From positions 1,922,001 through 1,986,000 of the forward strand of contig JAFEVB010000015.1 of NCBI GenBank assembly GCA_032629725.1: DNA of 64,000 bases. The letters run 5' to 3'. Positions 57,714 through 64,000 of this stretch are shown here, one piece after another. The position numbers were made by a program, and so were the translations under genes. This stretch comes from Gremmenia infestans. Lineage: Eukaryota; Ascomycota; Leotiomycetes; Helotiales; Hamatocanthoscyphaceae. The number at the start of each line of letters is the position of its first letter. Within the stretch, counting starts at the first letter, position 1. The notes beneath the pieces are model-generated. The model made no database searches and was not told the DNA's origin. It saw only the letters and a program-made list of their open reading frames with translations.

Positions 57714-58718
57714 TTAGAAACTTTTAACGGGCGTTGTAGAAGCGAAATTTGACCCGCGATACTTTGCCTTTGCCTCGAATAGCGCCTTTCCCAATACATA
57801 AATGGCATCTAACAGCGGCACCTCGACCCCATGAGCTTTTCCCACTCGTATAGTATTGCCTACAATAGCCTCAATCTCAAACGGCTGACCCTTCCTAACA
57901 TCCTGCAGCATAGAAGGCTCTTTGGTACCAACTATCTTCAAATAAAGCCGCAGATGCATGTCTACTAAAGTTTCATCTATGCCTTCAATCCCCACAGCTT
58001 GCGCAATCTTGACGACCTCAAGCATAACAGCGCGCACAAAGGCCATCGCACCTGGCGACGAATCTTGGAACTCCATAATGTTGCACTGCGAAAGTGCCGT
58101 GATGGGATTCCAGCTCGCGTTAACGATCAGTTTCGACCACCGTCTAGGCTGCACATCGTCGTAAACCACGGCATCTGCACCCCCTTTCCGGATCAGCGAG
58201 GCCATCACTTCAGCAGCTTGCTTGTGGGATTGTGGCGCCGAGGCGGGGTATGTTCCTAATTCAATGAGGTTTTTACTTTGTGTGCCGCAGTCGATGACGC
58301 CAGGGCGGATTTGGGTCGCTGGCACGTATACCACGCCGGACAGAATAGGGTTCCGAGGAAACGCGGCTGCGACTTCTTCCTCGATAGCAATTCCATTTTG
58401 AAGAAGTACGATTGCGGTGGAAGGCCCTACGGCAGATCTGATCATGTCACTTAGGGAAGGTGAGCTTCCTGGCAATGACTTGTTGCAGATGACGAGAAAG
58501 TCCCAAGGTTTTGATGGAGCGGCTTCTGCGATAGTCCGCACTACGTTTGGCTGGCAGTGAACGTTACCTACCCGCATGAAGTGTATTGTGAAGCCATCTC
58601 GCTTTACAGCTTCGTAGTTGGATCGGCATACAGCTGACACGGCGGCGCCGGCTTTCATGATGATGTAAACATAAAACGCTCCGATTGAACCTGCCCCGAA
58701 GACCAAGATGCGAGGCAT
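57714..58718 (-). CDS. Ketopantoate reductase family (ApbA/PanE) oxidoreductase
   Basis: Predicted NADPH-dependent 2-dehydropantoate 2-reductase; the family reduces ketopantoate to pantoate for pantothenate and CoA synthesis, but fungi have several members and some act in secondary metabolism. Intronless, 334 residues, the usual family length. The Rossmann motif GAGSIG is at residues 8-13. The family central motif RRWSKLIVNASWNPITAL carries the catalytic Lys and the conserved Asn. LLQNGIAIEE is the standard substrate-loop segment, and the C-terminal helical domain includes EIEAIVGNTIRVGKAHGVEVP. Start ATG at 58718 directly precedes the nucleotide-binding strand. Isolated from other CoA genes. 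Confidence 0.9.
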   Translation of the reverse strand: MPRILVFGAGSIGAFYVYIIMKAGAAVSAVCRSNYEAVKRDGFTIHFMRVGNVHCQPNVVRTIAEAAPSKPWDFLVICNKSLPGSSPSLSDMIRSAVGPSTAIVLLQNGIAIEEEVAAAFPRNPILSGVVYVPATQIRPGVIDCGTQSKNLIELGTYPASAPQSHKQAAEVMASLIRKGGADAVVYDDVQPRRWSKLIVNASWNPITALSQCNIMEFQDSSPGAMAFVRAVMLEVVKIAQAVGIEGIDETLVDMHLRLYLKIVGTKEPSMLQDVRKGQPFEIEAIVGNTIRVGKAHGVEVPLLDAIYVLGKALFEAKAKYRGSNFASTTPVKSF

Positions 58719-59665
58719 GATTTTAGTTTGGAAGATACCGAGGTAGATTAACCCGAATTTCCAAGAAGGAGTGTGGTTGGAAATTGTAATCTCGTAGGAG
58801 CAATAAGTAAAATACTACTCGAGTTGAAGTATCCTTGTAAAGATAGGAAGAATGGGAGTCGAAGAGCTAGGAGTCACGACAGCGTGGGTTCCTCTTCTCT
58901 AAGTGTGGCTAAGGCTTTTAATAGTTAGTTTTCTATCTAATTACTCTATACTCGACATGTTTTAGTCTGACAATCCCACTGTTTTGACTCCAGAGATAAT
59001 ATACTCGTATATTCTGCACCACTTAAAGAGCTTAGATCCGATGATGATTACAAGGCTACTAGAGGCCCCAGCTTAGAATTCCCACTTTGAGATCAGTTTC
59101 ATCTAATAATCTAAGGATTTATACTAGGGTAAGGAGCCTGTTAAGGATGCTATTTAGGTATTTATATCCATGTGATAGATTAGTAGGACTATCACACTTA
59201 AGTAATTAAAAGAAATATTAAGTAGCATAAAATAGATCGTAGAACTATTAATATGGCGATCTAAGTGAAAAAGGTAAAATTGCTATATGCCAGACCGGTT
59301 TGAGTAGCTTACAAGGTTGCATCATATGACACTTCACACGACCAGTTCGTGATTCCTGGTAGTGTTAGAATTAGCTGCTGACATAAGCGCTACTAACCAT
59401 AAGTCTTCGATTATTCGATTTTATCCTCTTCTCTTTTTGTTAATCATAATACATAATTTACCTCTTATGCTAGCTTGAAACCTTATTCCATCGCATACTT
59501 TATCTTTCGTATTCTACCAGTGTTAAGAACCGGCCTAAAGGGGGCTGATTCGAGGCAACAAGATGGAATGGGAGCTGAAAGAAGAAGAAGAAGTTGATGT
59601 TCCCATACCGATTTGGGAATGCAGATCTCGTTATGGCACATCCAGTAAACGAGAGTTCTGATAAG
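58719..59665. other. AT-rich intergenic
   Basis: Very AT-rich, especially 58920-59300, with no frames of note. Possibly RIP-affected DNA; no repeat partner seen in the window. Confidence 0.45.
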
Positions 59666-59965
59666 TTATTGCTCTTCGTCAGGCATAAGGATGGTTTGAT
59701 ACTCGTCTAGCCAGTCCGGATTGCATCGGAGTTGAAAGTATGGGCTCGAGTCTAGGAGTACAATCCGGTGAGCCTTGATCTCAACTTCGTCTTTGCCTAT
59801 CATAAGAGTGATAATACTGCCGAGGTTACTCAGTAGTCGCGACTTCTTCTGTCCGTGGGGTAAATCTAAAATGCCATCGGGATTCTCGCGAGCGCGGCGG
59901 GCTTTAGCGCTTCTAGCTATTGGCGGTTGTGCTGGAGGGACTGGAGCGAATATATCATCCTCCAA
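59666..59965 (-). pseudogene. BTB/POZ-domain fragment
   Basis: The frame ends GSIITLMIGKDEVEIKAHRI, then LLDSSPYFQ, a typical first half of a BTB domain, and then stops at TAA without the second half (no ...YLYTG-type helix). The open frame extends upstream to about 60142 just after an ATAG acceptor, with a 75-nt GTATGT intron beyond, but there is no ATG before the BTB part and the preceding exon gives a stop. It could be a truncated gene or the end of one whose 5' exons I cannot place. Confidence 0.5.
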
Positions 59966-61045
59966 GTAGTCAATTACGCCTTCGATAACGTGTGGGAGAG
60001 GTGCTGGTATCGCTGCTATGGTGGTGTGGAGGTGTCGGCCAATGAACAGAAGGGCGAAGGGAATCTGACTGAGATTGGATCGTATTTGTATGTATCGATC
60101 TTGTTCTGTGAGATTGTAGTCTTCAAGCCGTAATGTTTGATCCTATTTGTAGAGGTAGGGATGGTGGTAGAAGAGAGGAAAATATTCAAAGACAAAACAA
60201 CGTAAACAATTACATACCTAGGTGGGTAAGAGGATCATATCACGTCGCACGCGGCCCTGCGCAAGCTCCAGGGCGTTGATCAGCCATGGACACGAAATCG
60301 AGCACAAGTATCAACACGCTCAATGTCTATTAGCACTGTCTGTATCGGGTATATGTGCATCAGTTCTTCCAACTTTTAGATCATGAGGCAGCATGTTTAC
60401 CAATACCACCAACAAGTAATGGACATTAGTATTTTTGTACCACGCATATAATTCAAGGAAAAGACGGCGCAATTCGATGAAACATATGAAGTCCTATGGC
60501 TCCAGTATAATAAAACATAATCATTAGTACGATTCTATTGATTCAGTTCAAAGTCACGCGTACACTTGTTTTATCTTGCAAAGACGTTTCAATTATCATA
60601 ATCTAAGTAGCACGCAATCAACCGCCTTCGAAAAAAGTTTCATCGATGAAGTACCGGGCCATCGCCTCACGGAACTCCATCTTCATCTCACAAAACAGGA
60701 GAGTTCAAATTCCCCCATGCCAAAAATAACGCACCAAGATATCAACATAAGAAAAGAAAAGACAACCACCCAATGCTACTTATGAAGCAGCCTCATCCTC
60801 CACTCCCTCGCCATCCTCTGCATCCTCGTATTCTTGATGCGGACTTTCCCATTTCAAAAAGGTTGCTCAAGTCACTATCGTCATGAGCATAAACATTCAA
60901 GCTAGGTTATCACCGTCAGCATACACAGGTCTCGTTGGGTGCAATGAATGCGCCCAACATCCGTACAAATAAATCAAAACAAGATGAAAAGAAACGGAAA
61001 GGAATGGAACAGAACGAGACAAAAGAAAGAAAACAATCAACATAG
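59966..61045. other. Intergenic, possible tiny acidic gene on the minus strand
   Basis: Mostly without genes. On the minus strand a short acidic reading (SPHQEYEDAEDGEGVEDE, ending TAA near 60780) could be the last exon of a very small gene starting with ATG near 60960 after a GTGTAT donor; support is weak. Confidence 0.35.
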
Positions 61046-61687
61046 CTATTCAGGATCATCCAGATCCATAGGATCCGCAGATGCATCCTCCTGCTCCTCC
61101 TGCACCTCCGCCTCATCGTCTTTTAAACCCATAGTGACTTGAGCAGCATGCAAAGCCGTCAAAGCAGCCCGAGTTGCATCCAATTCGCCTGCCATTTGCC
61201 GGTTCCGGTTAACTTGTTGTGCAAGTTGACGGTCCTTCTTCTGAATCGTGGCATTGAGGGAGGCGATTGGGGTGTTGGAAGAAGGTGCGTATGCGGTGGT
61301 GGGAGCAGCTTGTGCGGCAGCTAGTCGTTGGCGAGGAGCTGGGACTAGTTGCTGTTGAAGCTGGGCATGAGAAATGGTGACTGGCGGTAGTTGAGTGGCG
61401 ACATCGTCAAGATATTGCACTCCAGCTGGGCGAATGCCGGGAAAGTCCTTTACCGCATCGGCACCAAAAACTTTTGACCAGGCCATCTTTTCGCCCTTGT
61501 AGACGTTATAAGCACTGAGTCGCTCAGGGTGTTTACCCAGCTGCAGGTTGGTGAAGAAGGCGATGGCTGTGGCGCAAACAGCCTCTGTTTCTTCCGGCCC
61601 GAGAATACTTCCATGCTGTCTGAAGTAGACAACCATTTCAGTTCCTATAGAGGAATAGATCGGGAGAGGCGGAATTGGGGGAGCCAT
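61046..61687 (-). CDS. Hypothetical coiled-coil protein, 213 residues
   Basis: Single exon, ATG at 61687 (MAPPIPPLPIYSSIGTEM). The first 90 residues look folded (YFRQHGSILGPEETEAVCAT, then YNVYKGEKMAWSKVFG). The middle is Gln/Ala/Pro-rich, then a coiled coil (NATIQKKDRQLAQQVNRN ... ELDATRAALTALHAAQ), ending in an acidic tail EVQEEQEDASADPMDLDD. No domain recognised. Codon use is consistent and the frame is clean, so it is a real gene of unknown role. Confidence 0.7.
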   Translation of the reverse strand: MAPPIPPLPIYSSIGTEMVVYFRQHGSILGPEETEAVCATAIAFFTNLQLGKHPERLSAYNVYKGEKMAWSKVFGADAVKDFPGIRPAGVQYLDDVATQLPPVTISHAQLQQQLVPAPRQRLAAAQAAPTTAYAPSSNTPIASLNATIQKKDRQLAQQVNRNRQMAGELDATRAALTALHAAQVTMGLKDDEAEVQEEQEDASADPMDLDDPE

Positions 61688-62831
61688 GGTGTTCGCAAAG
61701 CTTATGGAGAAATCCGTGGTGGGAACTCCAAGACGAGGACGAGAAGGGCTCTGAAGAGTTCAAAGGGCTGAGAGAGATGTGTGGTGTGATTGATCGGATG
61801 GCGATTGGTATTGTGAAGGTGTTGTGAAGGTGTTGTTGGGGTGTTGTGATGATGGTTATGGGTGTGGGCGTGGAGTGAAAGGGGCGACAAAGATCGAAAG
61901 TCAACAGAACAACACTACGCCCTGGATATACTTTGCAGTATTTTCAATCGGTTGTGTGTGACGCTAGTGATTTAAGTCGCTTAGGTCACAAGCCCTAATT
62001 ACCTGCTTAGCCCTAGGTGAATGTTTTGGTGTTCTTGAAGGCGGGTTTGGCTGGCATTTGGAGTAAGATGTTCTCGCCAAGATTCTGCCGTGAAAGCCAA
62101 TATACGCGGCAGTTTGGATGGGCTTTTGGGTTCAGGGATACCATGAAAGCCACAGCGAACGGTAGATGAGAGGACATATTGAAGAACTTTGGTGGTCATA
62201 TCTCATCTTCTTGTTGCGCTGTAAAGCGTTGTTTGTTTTCAGATCTATCTAGCCAATCAGGGCTGTCAATACTGATATATCTCGCTACCCCTTTTCTCTG
62301 TCAGAACATCACTTAAACCTCCCGATCATCAGTCATTTTATGTCTAGAGATATTGATGTAACAGACAATTACTGGTAGTGAGAGATTTGCTACTTAGATT
62401 ATTCACTCTCGGAATCAGATGTGAAGTTCTGCTTCTGGTGTTCTGCATGTGTTAAAGAAAGGGGGCGGGGTATGTAAAGCGGGGTGTGCCCAAAAATGTA
62501 CGCTGGATTGCGATTCAAACTTTGTTTGAGCAAACAAGTTGTGACAATATCAAGTATAAAGGCTAACCATGATATTTCGTCTAATGATCTTCTGATAAAG
62601 CAATAAGTCATTCAATGGGAAGGCGCGAGCTACACCTTTAAAGAATATCAGCTGGATCGCTCCTGCTCGCTTCTCTCTCATCGCGCCGCCCAACCATTTT
62701 ACCATAAAAACATCCTACCTAAACATCCAACCTGCACTGATCCTTACTACAAGACAAGAAATAGGATCAATCTATCATCATACCTACCACGCAGAACATC
62801 CATCTCCCCAAACCTCAGTTCCACCTCCAAG
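61688..62831. promoter_or_regulatory. Divergent intergenic region
   Basis: 1.1 kb between two divergent hypothetical genes. A GTGTTGTGAAG/GTGTTGTTGG short repeat lies near 61815-61850. Nothing else recognised. Confidence 0.45.
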
Positions 62832-63398
62832 ATGCCCCCAAAGCGCAAGCTCGACCGTTTCATCTCTATCGACACCATCCACCACCTCCAAGACCGCCGA
62901 CTTGCAACAGAACCATCCGGCGGCTGGATCACCGTTAAAAGAACCGCCTACTCCTACTTCACCGGCTACTTCCCCAAGGAAAACCGCAGCATCGACGTCC
63001 CAGAATTCATCCAAAGCGTTCAAACGCTCGAATCCCTTGAGCTAGACCACGAGACAGCCCGAAATGTATACCACGACTACATGACGTACATCAGAGATCC
63101 CCACCACGTTCATGTTAGCATCCTAAAGTACGCCAAATACCATGTGGAGACGGTCCAGGGAGATTGCCGCCACCGAAGCGATCCTTGGGGGGATGTCATG
63201 AATGACATTGGTCTCAATAAGAACTGGCAGGAGCGGATGTGGGATTCGAATTGGGATGGAACGCGTTGGCGGACCAGGAAGAGTAGTTTGAAGGATGAGG
63301 TTCTTGAAATGATGGATACTCGGTACAATGACCTTCTATCTCTCAATGGGAAAATTTGGGACAAGTATGAGGATGAGGTTCGAGAGCGAGCGGATTAG
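62832..63398 (+). CDS. Hypothetical protein, 188 residues
   Basis: Single exon with good start context (ctccaagATGCCC). Basic start MPPKRKLDRF, then a Tyr/Trp/His-rich, likely globular sequence (SGGWITVKRTAYSYFTGYF, then HDYMTYIRDPHHVHVSILKY) and a charged helical C-terminus (LNGKIWDKYEDEVRERAD). C-ending codons dominate, supporting coding. No known domain identified. Confidence 0.7.
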   Translation: MPPKRKLDRFISIDTIHHLQDRRLATEPSGGWITVKRTAYSYFTGYFPKENRSIDVPEFIQSVQTLESLELDHETARNVYHDYMTYIRDPHHVHVSILKYAKYHVETVQGDCRHRSDPWGDVMNDIGLNKNWQERMWDSNWDGTRWRTRKSSLKDEVLEMMDTRYNDLLSLNGKIWDKYEDEVRERAD

Positions 63399-64000
63399 AA
63401 GTCTTATTGAACACTTGGTGGGATTATTCTGCAAGCCGGGGTATGAATGGATGGTTCTCAGCAAGTTGTGAGTATGTAGATTAGCAGAGAGATGAGAGAT
63501 ACCTGATTAACTTCTCTCTATCAGGTTCTTCCGTCCACCACCCGACCCATCCCGAACTATCTTTTTGCTATTCCGGTATAACACTAGCAAAACTTGGTTC
63601 TACTTTCGGCTTCGTCTGAGCTACAATTTTGGTATTATAGGGAAGATGTAGGGAATAGAGGTGTGGAGGAGGGATGGGAGGTCACGATACTGGCATTTTA
63701 GACTAGGGGCGTGGGAGATGGTTGTCTAGTGGCTGCTTGCTAAATCACGTTCTACCCAATTCATCACTTTTGAACCCCTCTATCGTAAGGAAACTCTTTC
63801 CAGTCAGAACATCATAGCATACCGAAACATTCGAAAGCATATCACTTATCGTAGTGTGCTTGGTTTAAATCCAGGTGAACATGAAGGGCTAGGAGTTGAA
63901 AAACGTCCTCATTGTTCATTCGTTCCTATTCCGATCCCAATCTCACTAGCCTAGCAAGCTATCCTTGCACAGCGCCAACTCACTCGGAGATCTCAACTTA
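63399..64000. other. Right edge, nothing recognised
   Basis: Downstream of the last gene; no gene, repeat or RNA supported. Confidence 0.5.

Overview
This is a eukaryotic window from a filamentous ascomycete (Pezizomycotina). Genes are split by short GT-AG introns, mostly 44-70 nt with CTAAC/CTGAC-like branch sites. Families present include Zn2Cys6 regulators, a 2EXR protein, caspase-like peptidases, a fused MoaA-MoaC gene and CCHC zinc-knuckle proteins. A helotialean (Leotiomycetes) host is a guess from gene style; nothing in the window proves it. All exon joins below were made by hand from splice signals and frame continuity.

Layout. 0-10 kb: a Zn2Cys6 factor, an Atg22-like transporter and, divergent to it, an 11-exon hydantoinase/oxoprolinase-DUF917 enzyme. 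10-19 kb: a tiny MGCCCCC protein, an intron-containing tRNA-Gly(GCC), two caspase-like genes in the same orientation (the second interrupted by an in-frame TGA), and a MoaA-MoaC fusion for molybdenum cofactor. 19-32 kb: housekeeping genes, namely a WRAP73-like WD protein, an EBP-type sterol isomerase, a 1909-residue DH-like protein and fibrillarin. 32-42 kb: a 173-bp Tc1/mariner-type MITE, a secreted Kex2-processed protein, a small hypothetical gene and an RRM protein with a 904-nt first intron and a GC-AG intron.

42-55 kb is the accessory island. It holds a 208-bp inverted-repeat element, strong hairpins, at least four copies of a duplicated promoter/5' segment, and a group of low-complexity genes ending in CCHC zinc knuckles (43.6, 45.0, 47.0 and 51.6 kb). 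In every one the zinc-knuckle end lies in the same frame as, or one shift away from, the N-terminal part but is separated from it by one or more stop codons. Several stops are one C-to-T change from CAA/CAG, consistent with RIP-like decay; readthrough or unusual introns are not excluded.

55-64 kb returns to ordinary genes: a 2EXR protein, a ketopantoate-reductase family enzyme, a BTB fragment and two hypothetical proteins.

The most checkable novelties are the zinc-knuckle island with its repeated 5' segment, a MOCS1-like switch in the MoaA-MoaC gene (retained intron ends MoaA in Gly-Gly, splicing makes the fusion), the caspase pair, the MITE, and a 9-mer (TACGGAGTA) found six times, always outside coding exons.
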